53,765 bases of DNA from an uncultured Alphaproteobacteria bacterium (GCA_903889655.1 CAISYL010000208.1:1-53765); one strand, 5' to 3'; positions 33,951-43,288 are shown, counted from the first letter of the stretch. Made by a program: numbers and translations. Notes: a model not told the origin generated them from the letters alone.

Positions 33951-34888
33951 ATCAGGTAACTTCGGCTGATCTCGGTTCCAAGACGGTTGTTCTGATCGAC
34001 ATATTGCGTCAGGAATTCATGCAAACCCTGACGGAACACATCGCTGACCTGGCCGAAGCGGAGCTGCGAGTAGACCTGCCCCGCCATGCGATGGCAATCA
34101 TGTCTTTGGCCGTAGTCCTCGCCCAATGCGTCGAGGCAATCCTTGATCTTGGCCGTGCAGCTGATGAGCGAGCGCGGCATCTGCTCGCGCATGATGAGAA
34201 ATTCCGCGATGTGCCAGGGCCGGATGCCTTCCTTGTAGAGCACGTGATAGCTGCGATAGCCGGAAACGGCCCTGAGGATCGAGGCCCATTGATAATAGTC
34301 GATGCCGCCACCGACCTCCGCATGCTCCGGCAGCAGCAGGTGATATTTCACGTCGAGGATGCGCGCCGTATTGTCGCCGCGCTCGATGAAGGTTCCGAGC
34401 TGCATGAAGTAGTAACTGTCGCAGCGAAGCATGGTTGCAACGGTGCCGCCGTGAAAAAGCAGCGAGCGGTCCTTCACCCAGTCGAGGAATCGGTGGAGAC
34501 CGCTGCCACGCACCCGCGCCTCGCTCCATTTCGGCAATTCGAGCCAGGTCGTGTTGAGGCTTTCCCACTGTTCGGTCGTCAGCGCGGTGCGGACCGCGCG
34601 CGCATTGCGCCGCGCCGTCTCGATGCAGCAGCGGATGCTCGAGGGATTGTCCTCGTCGAAGGCGAGATAGGAAATCACATGCTCGGGCGTCGCATCATTG
34701 TACTTGCGATAGAAACCCTCTTCGCAATCCGAAACGACGATGGTCGAATGCCATTCGCTGCCCGCCGTCTCCGCGCCTGACGGCATCAGCGACAGCCTGT
34801 CCGTCACCTGAATGATGCGGGCGAGATTTTCGGCGCGCTCCAGATAGCGGGCGATCCAGTAGAGACTGTCGGCGGTACGGCTCAGCAT
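33947..34888 (-). CDS. Alpha-E domain-containing protein
   Basis: 313 residues, almost entirely helical, beginning MLSRTADSLYWIARYLERAEN, the hallmark of the alpha-E family. Such proteins always accompany circularly permuted ATP-grasp enzymes and transglutaminase-like proteases. No catalytic residues are known, and a scaffold or peptide-carrier role is suspected. It overlaps the transglutaminase gene by four bases and lies 27 bases after the ATP-grasp gene. Confidence 0.92.
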   Translation of the reverse strand: MLSRTADSLYWIARYLERAENLARIIQVTDRLSLMPSGAETAGSEWHSTIVVSDCEEGFYRKYNDATPEHVISYLAFDEDNPSSIRCCIETARRNARAVRTALTTEQWESLNTTWLELPKWSEARVRGSGLHRFLDWVKDRSLLFHGGTVATMLRCDSYYFMQLGTFIERGDNTARILDVKYHLLLPEHAEVGGGIDYYQWASILRAVSGYRSYHVLYKEGIRPWHIAEFLIMREQMPRSLISCTAKIKDCLDALGEDYGQRHDCHRMAGQVYSQLRFGQVSDVFRQGLHEFLTQYVDQNNRLGTEISRSYLM

Positions 34889-34915
34889 CGCGTTACACCC
34901 GATCGGAACATGACA

Positions 34916-36334
34916 TCAGTCCTTCAGCACCCATGTATCCTTGGTGCCGCCTCCCTGACTGGAATTGACGACAAGCGAGCCCTCGCGCAACGCGACACGG
35001 GTAAGCCCGCCCGGCACGACGCGGATTTCCTTGCCCGCGAGCACGAAGGGCCTGAGATCGACATGGCGCGGCGCGATGCCCTGATCGACGAAGGTCGGAC
35101 AGGTCGAAAGGGCGAGCGTCGGCTGGGCGATATATTTCTCGGGAGATGCTTTCACGCGCTCGGAAAAAGCCTCGCGCTCGGCGCGCGTCGCCTTCGGTCC
35201 GACCAGCATGCCATAGCCGCCGGAGCCGTGAACTTCCTTCACCACGAGTTCGTCGATCCGCTCCAGCACATAGAGAAGATCGTCCCGCTCGCCGCAACGG
35301 AAGGTCGGCACGTTCTTCAGGATGGGTTGCTCGCCGAGATAGAACTCGATCATCTTCGGCACATAGGTATAGGTCGACTTGTCGTCGGCGATGCCGGCGC
35401 CGACGGCGTTGGCGAGATTGACGTTACCCGCGCGATAGGCATTTATCAGCCCGGCGACGCCAAGCACCGAATCCGGCTGGAAGGCGAGCGGATCGAGATA
35501 TTCGTCGTCGATACGGCGATAGATGACGTCGACGCGCTTCGGACCCTGCGTCGTCCGCATAAAGACGATATCATCCTTCACATAGAGGTCGGGGCCTTCG
35601 ACGAGTTCGACGCCCATCTGGTCGGCGAGAAACGAATGTTCGTAATAGGCGCTGTTGTAGATGCCGGGCGTCAGCAGCGCGACGGTCGGCTCGCGATCGC
35701 AATTGCGCGGCGCGACCGAGGACAGCGTGCGCAGAAGCTCGCTGCAGTAATGATCGACCGGCGCCACATTGTAGCGCGACAGAAGATCGGGAAAGAGCCG
35801 CATGGTGATTTCGCGGTTCTCGAGCATGTAGGAGACGCCGGACGGCGTGCGCACATTGTCTTCGAGAACGTAGAACTCTTCCGGACCCACCCGCACCATG
35901 TCGATGCCGGAAATATGCGTATAGACGCCGGACGGCACCTGCACGCCCTGCATCACATGACGATAGGTCTCGTTCAGCATCACATGATCTGAAGGCATGA
36001 TGCCGGAGCGCAGGATTTCCTGCGGTCCGTAAATATCGGCGATGAAGGCATTGAGCGCCTTCACGCGCTGGATGAGGCCGGCCGAAATCTGCCTCCACTC
36101 GGCCGCTTCGAGAATGCGCGGAATGATATCGAAGGGAATGATGCGTTCGGGATCGCCGCCCTCGCCATAGACGGCGAAGGTGATGCCGATACGGCGGAAA
36201 AAGGTCTCCGCCTCCTCGCGCCGGAGGGACAGAACCTCGGGCGGGGTCTCGTTCAACCAGGTACGAAGCGTTTGATAAGCACTGCGAACCTCGTGTTCGC
36301 TGAGGCCCATTTCGTCGAAGACGGCCCCTGGCAT
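34916..36334 (-). CDS. Circularly permuted ATP-grasp protein
   Basis: 472 residues from the ATG at 36334 with AGAGGAG five bases upstream; the frame opens further upstream, but those residues are not family-like. Motifs of the permuted ATP-grasp family include GGDPERIIPFDIIPRIL, YVLEDNVRTPSGVSYMLENR, and near the C-terminus VVKEVHGSGGYGMLVGP and LRPFVLAGKEIRVVPGGLTRVA. The family is expected to join an amino or carboxyl group using ATP, perhaps making an untemplated peptide. First gene of the four-gene Anbu operon. Confidence 0.92.
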   Translation of the reverse strand: MPGAVFDEMGLSEHEVRSAYQTLRTWLNETPPEVLSLRREEAETFFRRIGITFAVYGEGGDPERIIPFDIIPRILEAAEWRQISAGLIQRVKALNAFIADIYGPQEILRSGIMPSDHVMLNETYRHVMQGVQVPSGVYTHISGIDMVRVGPEEFYVLEDNVRTPSGVSYMLENREITMRLFPDLLSRYNVAPVDHYCSELLRTLSSVAPRNCDREPTVALLTPGIYNSAYYEHSFLADQMGVELVEGPDLYVKDDIVFMRTTQGPKRVDVIYRRIDDEYLDPLAFQPDSVLGVAGLINAYRAGNVNLANAVGAGIADDKSTYTYVPKMIEFYLGEQPILKNVPTFRCGERDDLLYVLERIDELVVKEVHGSGGYGMLVGPKATRAEREAFSERVKASPEKYIAQPTLALSTCPTFVDQGIAPRHVDLRPFVLAGKEIRVVPGGLTRVALREGSLVVNSSQGGGTKDTWVLKD

Positions 36335-36462
36335 CGCAACTCCTCTTTGACATGGCGCATCGATGCGCCACTTCCCGCTATAGGAGAGCAAGAGCGGTGC
36401 CAGCGCCAGAGCCCGAAAATACGGGTCCATTCTGCGGTTTTGAGAAGGTTATGTCTAAATTT

Positions 36463-36496
36463 TAGGCAGATTACTGCCTATGCACTATCCAGTGCA
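36463..36496. repeat. Two abutting perfect hairpins downstream of a histidine kinase
   Basis: TAGGCAG-ATTA-CTGCCTA (36463-36480) is followed without gap by TGCACT-ATCC-AGTGCA (36481-36496). Both have four-base loops. They begin one base past the stop of the minus-strand histidine kinase gene (36497) and lie 129 bases upstream of the ATP-grasp start. No T-tract follows, so they may be mRNA 3'-end stabilisers or twin operators for the Anbu operon. Confidence 0.6.
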
Positions 36497-37711
36497 TCAA
36501 TCCATCGCGACGACGCGCCAGGCAGGCAGGCGGACCGTGACCCGGGTGCCGCGACCAGGCGCACTGTCGAGGGCGAGGCTGCCGCCGTGAAGTTCGGTCA
36601 GCAGCTTGGTCAGGGTGAGGCCGAGGCCCGTTCCCTCGTAGCGGCGGGCCAGCGAATTGTCGATCTGCTGGAAGGGCTGCAGCGCCTGAACCATTTCATC
36701 GGCGGTCATGCCGATGCCTGTATCGACCACGGTGATGAGGCAATCGCCGGCGGGAGCCCTGCTCATGGAAAGCGCGACACGGCGGCCTTCGGGCGTGAAC
36801 TTGATCGCGTTCGACAGGAGGTTGAGCAGGATCTGCGTCAGCCGCGTCGGATCGACGGCAAGCGTTACAGGCTCGCGCGGGCTCGCGACGTCGAGATCGA
36901 CGCGCCCGGCCTTCGCGCTTTCGGCGACAAGCCGCTCGCAGGCCGCGAAGACATTGCCGACATCGACTTCCTGCTCGTCGAGCTTCAGATGTCCGCCCTC
37001 GATCTTGGTGAGATCGAGAATGTCGTTGATGACGTCGAGGAGATGCTTGCCGCTGCGGTAGATGTCGCCGGCATATTCGTGATATTTCGGCTCGCCGAGC
37101 GGCCCGAGAATTCCGTCGCGCAGGATCTGCGCAAAGCCGAGGATCGCATTGAGCGGCGTCCGGAGTTCGTGGCTCATATTCGCGAGAAAGGCCGATTTGG
37201 CGCGGCTCGCCGTTTCCGCCTGTTCCTTGGCGATCTGCAATTCGCGTTCGGCCTCTTTGCGCACGCTGATGTCTTCGACCGTGCCTTCGTAGTAGAGCAG
37301 CGCGCCCTTTTGCGAGCGCACCTCGCGGCAACTTTCGGAAATCCAGATGATCTCGCCATCGCGGCGATAGACCTGCGATTCGAAACCCGAGACGATGCCG
37401 GTCTCGCGCATCAGCCGCACGAACTCGTCACGACGATGCGGATCGACATAAAGCTGACGCCCGATATCGGTGAGCGCCGACAGCATGGAAGCGGGCGCGT
37501 CGTAACCATAGATGCGAGCGAGTGCGGGATTGGCGGCGAGATAATGCCCGTCCGGCGTGGTCTGGAAGATGCCCCAGATCGCATGCTCGAACATGCCGCG
37601 ATAGACCTCCGGCGAGGACATGTCGGCCGGCACATGCGCCTCCAGACCCTCGTCAGGAAAAACCTGCGGCGAAGATGGGGCGAGCCCTTGCTGTCTCGTC
37701 ATTCCGGTCAT
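36497..37711 (-). CDS. PAS-domain sensor histidine kinase
   Basis: 404 residues, soluble. A PAS domain with PAC tail occupies residues ~33-155 (MFEHAIWGIFQTTPDGHYLAANPALARIYGYD in outline, then YYEGTVEDISVRKEAE). A coiled linker leads to the HisKA domain with His181 (FLANMSHELRTPLNAILGF) and an HATPase domain with DTGIGM and GTGLGLTLTKLL. There is no membrane helix, receiver or adjacent response regulator, so it is an orphan kinase sensing an internal signal. It is divergent from the copper ATPase gene but shares none of its promoter elements. Confidence 0.9.
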   Translation of the reverse strand: MTGMTRQQGLAPSSPQVFPDEGLEAHVPADMSSPEVYRGMFEHAIWGIFQTTPDGHYLAANPALARIYGYDAPASMLSALTDIGRQLYVDPHRRDEFVRLMRETGIVSGFESQVYRRDGEIIWISESCREVRSQKGALLYYEGTVEDISVRKEAERELQIAKEQAETASRAKSAFLANMSHELRTPLNAILGFAQILRDGILGPLGEPKYHEYAGDIYRSGKHLLDVINDILDLTKIEGGHLKLDEQEVDVGNVFAACERLVAESAKAGRVDLDVASPREPVTLAVDPTRLTQILLNLLSNAIKFTPEGRRVALSMSRAPAGDCLITVVDTGIGMTADEMVQALQPFQQIDNSLARRYEGTGLGLTLTKLLTELHGGSLALDSAPGRGTRVTVRLPAWRVVAMD

Positions 37712-37898
37712 TCTCGCTCAAAGCAACTTATCCCCGGGTCCCGTCACCCGAGGCATACTGAGGTCATGACCGATAATGACCCATTTGCCCTTTCCAAGAG
37801 ATGAAACAAGACCTTGTTTTTATTGCGCAATCCAGAAGCATCATGTTCAGAAACTAGGCATTTTTCCATGGAAACTTCCGATAGTCGTCATCCTCCGC

Positions 37899-37929
37899 TT
37901 GACCTTCCAGTGACAGGAAGGTCTACGGT
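37899..37929 (+). promoter_or_regulatory. CueR/MerR-type copper-responsive promoter of the P-type ATPase
   Basis: TTGACC (37899-37904) and TACGGT (37924-37929) are separated by 19 bases, the overlong spacer typical of MerR-family promoters. Within it lies a perfect dyad ACCTTCC-N7-GGAAGGT, which matches known CueR operators. Transcription should start near 37936, supporting the ATG at 37967 as the ATPase start. Confidence 0.88.
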
Positions 37930-37966
37930 GCCTGCCATGGCGATCACGCCCGATGAAAGGATTCCC

Positions 37967-40360
37967 ATGGCTTCGGACCCCAAAAGCCCGCCCTGCTGCG
38001 GCGGCCACGGCCATCACGACCATGCTCACCACGACCATGCGAACCATGCCCAAGGTGCCGTGGCGGGGGCGGTGAAGGATCCCGTCTGCGGCATGACGGT
38101 CGACCCGAAGACCGCCCCGCATGTCGATCATGACGGCCGGACCTGGTATTTCTGCTCGCCGGATTGCGAGGCGAAGTTCAGGGCCGATCCGGAAAAATAT
38201 CTGGAGGCCGAAGGCTCAAAGCAGGCAGCGGCAAGACCGGAACCGGAAGGCACGATCTATACCTGCCCGATGCACCCGCAAATCCGGCAGGCCGGTCCCG
38301 GCAACTGCCCGATCTGCGGCATGACGCTGGAGCCGGTGGTCGCGACCGCCGATGCCGGACCGAGCCACGAGCTCATCGACATGCAGCGGCGCTTCTGGAT
38401 CAGCCTCGTGCTGACGCTGCCGGTCTTCGCGATCGAAATGAGCGGACACTTGACCGGGCGGATGTTGATCTCCGCCACGCTGTCGAACTGGATCCAGCTC
38501 GCGCTGGCGACGCCGGTCGTGCTCTGGGGCGGCTGGCCCTTCTTCGTGCGCGGCTGGCAGTCGCTGGTCACGCGCAACCTCAACATGTTCACGCTGATCG
38601 CGATGGGCACCGGCGTCGCCTGGGGCTACAGCATCGTCGCGACGCTTGCGCCGGGCCTCTTCCCGGAAAACTTTCGCGGCATGGACGGCGCGGTCGCCAT
38701 CTATTTCGAGGCGGCTTCCGTCATCACCGTGCTGGTGCTGCTCGGACAGGTGCTGGAACTCCGCGCCCGCGAACAGACGAGCGGCGCCATTCGCGCGCTG
38801 CTCGACCTTGCGCCGAAAACGGCGCGCCGCATCCGCGCCGACGGCGAGGATGAGGAAGTTCCGCTCGACGCCATCGCCATCGGCGACCGCCTGCGCGTGC
38901 GGCCCGGCGAGAAGGTGCCTTGCGACGGGGCCGTCGTCGAGGGCCGTGTCGCGATCGACGAATCCATGGTGACCGGTGAGGCGATGCCGGTGACGAAGGA
39001 AGAGGGCGCGAAGGTGATCGCCGGCACCATGAACAAATCGGGCAGCTTCATCATGACGGCCGAGAAGATCGGCCGCGAGACCATGCTCTCGCGCATCGTG
39101 CAGATGGTCGCCGAGGCGCAACGCTCGCGCGCGCCGATCCAGCGCCTCGCCGACAAGGTGGCCGGATGGTTCGTGCCGCTGGTGATCCTCGCCGCCCTCG
39201 CCGCCTTCGTCGCATGGTCGATCTGGGGACCGGAACCGCGCTTCACCTTCGGCCTCGTCGCGGCCGTCGCCGTCCTCATCATCGCCTGCCCCTGCGCGCT
39301 CGGCCTCGCGACGCCGATGTCGATCATGGTCGGCGTCGGGCGCGGCGCAGGCCTCGGCGTCCTCATCAAGAACGCCGAGGCGCTGGAGCGCATGGAAAGG
39401 ATCGACACGCTGGTCGTCGACAAGACCGGCACGCTGACCGAGGGCAAACCCAGAGTGACCTCGATCGTGACCGCCGAAGGCTTCGTGGAAGCGGACCTGC
39501 TGCGCCTTGCCGCCAGCGTCGAACGGGCGAGCGAACATCCTTTGGCCGACGCCATCGTCGCGGCCGCCAAGGCGCGCAACCTCGCTCTGGCCGAGGCGAG
39601 CGGCTTCGACTCGCCATCCGGCAAGGGCGCCATCGGTACGGTCGAAGGCAAGCGTATCGTCATCGGCAATGCGGGCTTTCTGAATGAAAGCAGCATCGCG
39701 ACGGACGCGCTCGCCGGGGAAGCCGAGGATTTGCGGCTCGACGGCGCGACCGCGATCTTCATCGGCGTCGACGGCAAGCTTGCCGGCGCCATCGCCATCG
39801 CCGACCCGGTGAAGGAAACGACGCCCGCGGCGCTGAAGGCGTTGAAGGCGGAGGGCATCCGCATCGTCATGTTGACCGGCGACAATCCGACGACGGCGAA
39901 AGCCGTTGCCCGCCGTCTCGGCATCGACGAGGTGAAGGCCGAAGTCTTGCCGGATCAGAAGGCCGACGTGGTGAACGAGTTGACGAAAGCCGGCCGCGTC
40001 GTCGCGATGGCGGGCGACGGCGTCAACGACGCACCGGCCCTCGCCGCCGCCGAAATCGGTATCGCCATGGGTACCGGGACCGACGTCGCGATGGAAAGCG
40101 CCGGCATCACGCTGCTGAAGGGTGATCTGATGGGCATCGTCCGCGCGCGGCGTCTCTCCCAGGCGACGATGCGGAACATAAGGCAGAACCTCTTTTTCGC
40201 CTTCGTCTACAACGCCGCCGGCATTCCGATCGCCGCCGGCGTGCTCTATCCGGTCTTCGGCGTGCTGCTCTCGCCGATCATCGCGGCGGCGGCCATGGCG
40301 CTTTCTTCCGTCAGCGTCATCGGAAATGCCTTGCGGCTTCGTCTCGTCGATCTCGAATGA
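37967..40360 (+). CDS. Copper-translocating P1B-type ATPase with N-terminal YHS and metal-binding domains
   Basis: 797 residues from the ATG at 37967 (AAAGGA upstream; start fixed by the promoter just before). Order: a His-rich tail ([15 protein letters not shown]), a YHS domain (DPVCGMTV...[11 protein letters not shown]), a second Cys motif ([11 protein letters not shown]...[11 protein letters not shown]), then eight membrane helices with the CPC metal site ([13 protein letters not shown]). The actuator has TGEAMPV; the phosphorylation site is [19 protein letters not shown] is the hinge. It exports Cu(I) from the cytoplasm. The YHS plus Cys-motif N-terminus replaces the usual CxxC heavy-metal domain and is seen in CopB-like or periplasm-loading pumps. 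Confidence 0.93.
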   Translation: MASDPKSPPCCGGHGHHDHAHHDHANHAQGAVAGAVKDPVCGMTVDPKTAPHVDHDGRTWYFCSPDCEAKFRADPEKYLEAEGSKQAAARPEPEGTIYTCPMHPQIRQAGPGNCPICGMTLEPVVATADAGPSHELIDMQRRFWISLVLTLPVFAIEMSGHLTGRMLISATLSNWIQLALATPVVLWGGWPFFVRGWQSLVTRNLNMFTLIAMGTGVAWGYSIVATLAPGLFPENFRGMDGAVAIYFEAASVITVLVLLGQVLELRAREQTSGAIRALLDLAPKTARRIRADGEDEEVPLDAIAIGDRLRVRPGEKVPCDGAVVEGRVAIDESMVTGEAMPVTKEEGAKVIAGTMNKSGSFIMTAEKIGRETMLSRIVQMVAEAQRSRAPIQRLADKVAGWFVPLVILAALAAFVAWSIWGPEPRFTFGLVAAVAVLIIACPCALGLATPMSIMVGVGRGAGLGVLIKNAEALERMERIDTLVVDKTGTLTEGKPRVTSIVTAEGFVEADLLRLAASVERASEHPLADAIVAAAKARNLALAEASGFDSPSGKGAIGTVEGKRIVIGNAGFLNESSIATDALAGEAEDLRLDGATAIFIGVDGKLAGAIAIADPVKETTPAALKALKAEGIRIVMLTGDNPTTAKAVARRLGIDEVKAEVLPDQKADVVNELTKAGRVVAMAGDGVNDAPALAAAEIGIAMGTGTDVAMESAGITLLKGDLMGIVRARRLSQATMRNIRQNLFFAFVYNAAGIPIAAGVLYPVFGVLLSPIIAAAAMALSSVSVIGNALRLRLVDLE

Positions 40361-40383
40361 TCTTTTGACGCAGGAGAACCGTC

Positions 40384-40414
40384 TTGACCTTCCACCCGCT
40401 GGAAGGCCTAGACA
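40384..40414 (+). promoter_or_regulatory. Second CueR/MerR-type copper-responsive promoter
   Basis: TTGACC (40384-40389) and TAGACA (40409-40414) are again separated by 19 bases, around a perfect CCTTCCA-N5-TGGAAGG dyad. It shares the CTTGACCTTCCA core with the promoter at 37899. It drives the small protein, multicopper oxidase, CopB and cupredoxin genes downstream. No cueR gene is in the window. Confidence 0.87.
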
Positions 40415-40439
40415 GGTACGAACAAGGAGAAGCTCGTCC

Positions 40440-40829
40440 GTGAAACTCAAACCGCTGATGTTGGTCGGTGTCGTTCTCGCGGCCCTGTTGGGGCTTGCGG
40501 GCGCTTCCGGTTGCCCGCATGCGGCGGCAGCGACCATCGTTGCGATGACGAGCCATCACGCCGACAACACCCCGTCCGGCGGCGAGCCCGAATGCCATCA
40601 CAATCGCCGTGCGGCGGAGCATCGGGGCGTCGCCTGGCTTCGTCCGGCGGAACGACTTTCGGCGCCGCTCCCGACGATCGTCGGGGGAAAGATTTCTTTC
40701 CTCGCACTGGTACCGGACCCCGCCCTCGCGGCGTCCACCCCGCACGAACCGCCTCCCGTGCATATCATAAGGGACGGAACGGCCGGTTTCGGCCCCGTCT
40801 ATCTCCGTATACAGCGTTTTCTGATCTAG
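40440..40829 (+). CDS. Small secreted His/Cys-containing protein in the copper regulon
   Basis: 129 residues from a GTG at 40440, with AAGGAGA upstream and a CueR-type promoter 26 bases before it. It opens with a hydrophobic signal (LMLVGVVLAALLGLAGASG) and Cys; the GASGC sequence is only a weak lipobox. Potential copper ligands follow: SHH, ECHHN and several single His. The C-terminal half (LPTIVGG..., HEPPPVHIIRDG, YLRIQRFLI) matches no family I recognise. Position in the operon suggests a periplasmic copper-binding or sensing accessory. Coding status is supported by promoter, ribosome site and spacing, not by family. Confidence 0.65.
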   Translation: MKLKPLMLVGVVLAALLGLAGASGCPHAAAATIVAMTSHHADNTPSGGEPECHHNRRAAEHRGVAWLRPAERLSAPLPTIVGGKISFLALVPDPALAASTPHEPPPVHIIRDGTAGFGPVYLRIQRFLI

Positions 40830-40895
40830 GCCGCGACCGGCGACGCGCATGACGCGCGGAGTGACGGGTATTGCGACCAACAAAGGATCAGACTC

Positions 40896-42572
40896 ATGAG
40901 ACTGTTCATGCCGGCTCTGCCGGCGATCACGGCGGCATTGGCAATTGCGCTTTCCGCCTTCACCTCCGAGGCGGGCGAATACAGCCTCGTTATCGACCGG
41001 AAGGACGTCGATGTCGGAGGACGACATGCCGACACCATCACCCTCAACGGACAATATCCAGGGCCATTGCTGCGCTTCACGGAAGGCGAGGACGTCACCA
41101 TCCATGTGACGAACAGACTGAAGGAGCAGAGCTCCGTTCATTGGCACGGCTTCCTGCTGCCGGGGCAGATGGACGGTGTGCCGGGGCTCAACGGCTTCAA
41201 CGGCATCAAGCCCGGCGAAACATTCACCTATCGCTTCAAGATCCGCCAGACCGGCACCTACTGGTACCATTCGCATTCCGGCGGACAGGAGCAGGAGGGG
41301 CTGGCCGGGCCGATCATCATCGATCCGTCGAAGTCCGGCGGCGTGAAAGCGGATCGCGACTATGTCGTGATGCTGACCGATTTCACCGACGAGCGCGCCG
41401 ACGACATCCTGAGCAATCTCAAGGCGGATTCCGGCTATTACAACCGCGCCAAACGCACCGTCGCCGACTTCTTCAGCGACATGGGCAAGGATGGTGTCGG
41501 CGCGACGGTGCGCGACCGTCTCGCCTGGGGCGAAATGCGCATGGACCCGACCGATCTCGCCGACGTGACGGGCTATACGTTTCTCGTCAACGGCAAATCG
41601 GCCGGCGCCAACTGGACCGGTCTCTTCAAGCCCGGCGAGCGCATTCGACTGCGCTTCATCAACGCCTCGGCGATGACCTATTTCGATCTTCGCATTCCGG
41701 GACTGAAGATGATCGTCGTGGCGGCCGATGGACAGAACGTGATGCCCGTGCCGGTCGATGAAATCCGCCTCGCCATCGCCGAGACCTACGACGTCATCGT
41801 CGCGCCGAAGGAGGACAAGGCCTATACGATCTTCGCGCAGTCGCTCGACCGCTCGGGCTATGCGCGCGGAACGCTCGCGCCCCGCGAGGGGATGGAGGCC
41901 GAGGTGCCGCCGATGCGCCCCCGGACGCTCCTCACCATGGCCGATATGGGCATGGGGTCGATGGACGGTATGAATCACGGCTCGATGCCCGGCATGGATA
42001 TGAAGGACATGGACATGAAGGGCATGGACATGAGCCACATGGATCATGCCTCAATGACGGCTCCGGCGAGCGAGGCAAGGCCGGAGGATGACGCTCGCCC
42101 GCGTGGCTGGGGCGCGGGATTTCCTGCGGGCGAAAAAGTCCTGAGCTACGGAGACCTCAAATCGCTGACGCCGCAGAAGGACACGCGAGAACCTTCACGC
42201 GAGATCACCGTGCATCTGACCGGCAACATGGAACGCTATGTCTGGACGATGAACGGCAAGAAATTCGGCGAGGCAAAGCCCATCGAACTCAAATATGGCG
42301 AGCGGGTGAAACTCACCTTCGTCAACGACACGATGATGGCCCATCCGATGCATCTTCACGGCATGTTCGTGCAGCTCGTCAACGGCCAGCCCGCCGCTCG
42401 CCTGCCTAGCAAGCACATCGTCAGCGTGCCGCCAGGCCAGAGCTATTCGGTCCTCGTCACGGCCGACGAACCCGGCGAATGGGCCTTTCACTGCCACCTG
42501 CTCTTTCACATGGCATCCGGCATGATGAACAAGGTGGTCGTCGCCCGCATGAGCGCGGAGGCGAACCAATGA
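40896..42572 (+). CDS. copA: CopA-type multicopper oxidase
   Basis: 558 residues, periplasmic. The copper-site motifs are HWHG (His82, His84), HSH (His125, His127), HPMHLHG and the C-terminal HCHLLFHMASGM (Cys533, His538, Met543). Between the second and third cupredoxin domains is a Met-rich segment (DNA 41937-42059) with 14 Met in 41 residues, typical of CopA/PcoA copper resistance oxidases. It oxidises Cu(I) to the less toxic Cu(II). The signal peptide (residues 1-26) lacks the twin-arginine motif usual for CopA, so Sec export or a mis-set start is possible. Its stop overlaps the copB start. Confidence 0.93.
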   Translation: MRLFMPALPAITAALAIALSAFTSEAGEYSLVIDRKDVDVGGRHADTITLNGQYPGPLLRFTEGEDVTIHVTNRLKEQSSVHWHGFLLPGQMDGVPGLNGFNGIKPGETFTYRFKIRQTGTYWYHSHSGGQEQEGLAGPIIIDPSKSGGVKADRDYVVMLTDFTDERADDILSNLKADSGYYNRAKRTVADFFSDMGKDGVGATVRDRLAWGEMRMDPTDLADVTGYTFLVNGKSAGANWTGLFKPGERIRLRFINASAMTYFDLRIPGLKMIVVAADGQNVMPVPVDEIRLAIAETYDVIVAPKEDKAYTIFAQSLDRSGYARGTLAPREGMEAEVPPMRPRTLLTMADMGMGSMDGMNHGSMPGMDMKDMDMKGMDMSHMDHASMTAPASEARPEDDARPRGWGAGFPAGEKVLSYGDLKSLTPQKDTREPSREITVHLTGNMERYVWTMNGKKFGEAKPIELKYGERVKLTFVNDTMMAHPMHLHGMFVQLVNGQPAARLPSKHIVSVPPGQSYSVLVTADEPGEWAFHCHLLFHMASGMMNKVVVARMSAEANQ

Positions 42573-43288
42573 CCCGGATTGCGAGATGGAGTGGCACTTT
42601 CCTGTCGCTCGCGATGCTGTGGCCGCTTGCGCTCTCCGCCGACGAGATGACCCATGACGCGGGCGATCAATTGTTCCATGTCGTCCGCTTCCAGATCGAC
42701 GGTGCCCGGAACGACGAAGGCGGGCTCGTCAACTGGGAAGGATCAAGCGCGGTCGGCGGAGATTCCGAAAAATTCGTCGTGCGGACCGAAGGCGAAATGC
42801 AGAACGGACACGTCGAGCGTTCCGAACTCTGGGGCCTCTATAGCCGCAACGTCTCGGATTTCTGGGATTTGCAGGCCGGCCTGCGGCAGGATTTCGATCC
42901 GCGCCCTGAAACCTATCTCGTCGTCGGTGTAGAAGGTCTCGCACCCTGGTTCATCGAAACGGGCGCGCATCTCTTTCTCAGCAAGCGCGGTAATGTTGCG
43001 GCGCGGATCGAGCAATCGATCGATCTTCCCGTGACACAGAGCCTGATCCTTCAGCCGCATCTCAAGCTCGACGTCTCGGCGAACGACGTGCCGGAGGATG
43101 AGATCGGCACGGGCCTTTCTCGTGTCGAGGCGGGCACCCGGTTGCGCTACGAGATCACGCGGAAATTCGCCCCCTATATCGACCTCGTCTATGAGCGCGC
43201 GCTCGGCAACACCGCAAGGCTCAAGCGCGCGGACGGTGGCGACGCCGGAGACCTCACGCTCCGCGCCGGCATCGGCTTCCAGTTCTGA
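42569..43288 (+). CDS. copB: CopB copper-resistance outer-membrane protein
   Basis: 239 residues with a signal peptide (MTRIARWSGTFLSLAMLWPLALSA). The barrel-like body has the CopB/PcoB patterns GRTEGE-like strand pairs (FVVRTEGEMQNGHVERSELWGLYSR), FWDLQAGLRQDFDP and a terminal aromatic (RAGIGFQF). It lacks the long Met/His-rich N-terminal segment of many CopB proteins. The ATG overlaps the copA stop (ATGA). It is thought to act with CopA in handling periplasmic copper at the outer membrane. Confidence 0.9.
   Translation: MTRIARWSGTFLSLAMLWPLALSADEMTHDAGDQLFHVVRFQIDGARNDEGGLVNWEGSSAVGGDSEKFVVRTEGEMQNGHVERSELWGLYSRNVSDFWDLQAGLRQDFDPRPETYLVVGVEGLAPWFIETGAHLFLSKRGNVAARIEQSIDLPVTQSLILQPHLKLDVSANDVPEDEIGTGLSRVEAGTRLRYEITRKFAPYIDLVYERALGNTARLKRADGGDAGDLTLRAGIGFQF

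Noticed and set aside
37804-37819. AAACAAG-AC-CTTGTTT followed by T residues, upstream of the copper ATPase
   Set aside because: AT-rich stem too weak for a terminator and located in a divergent promoter region; a chance operator cannot be supported.
38216-40537. A 773-codon open frame on the minus strand opposite the copper ATPase
   Set aside because: Shadow frame of a GC-rich gene; no recognisable domain, while the plus strand has all P-type ATPase motifs.
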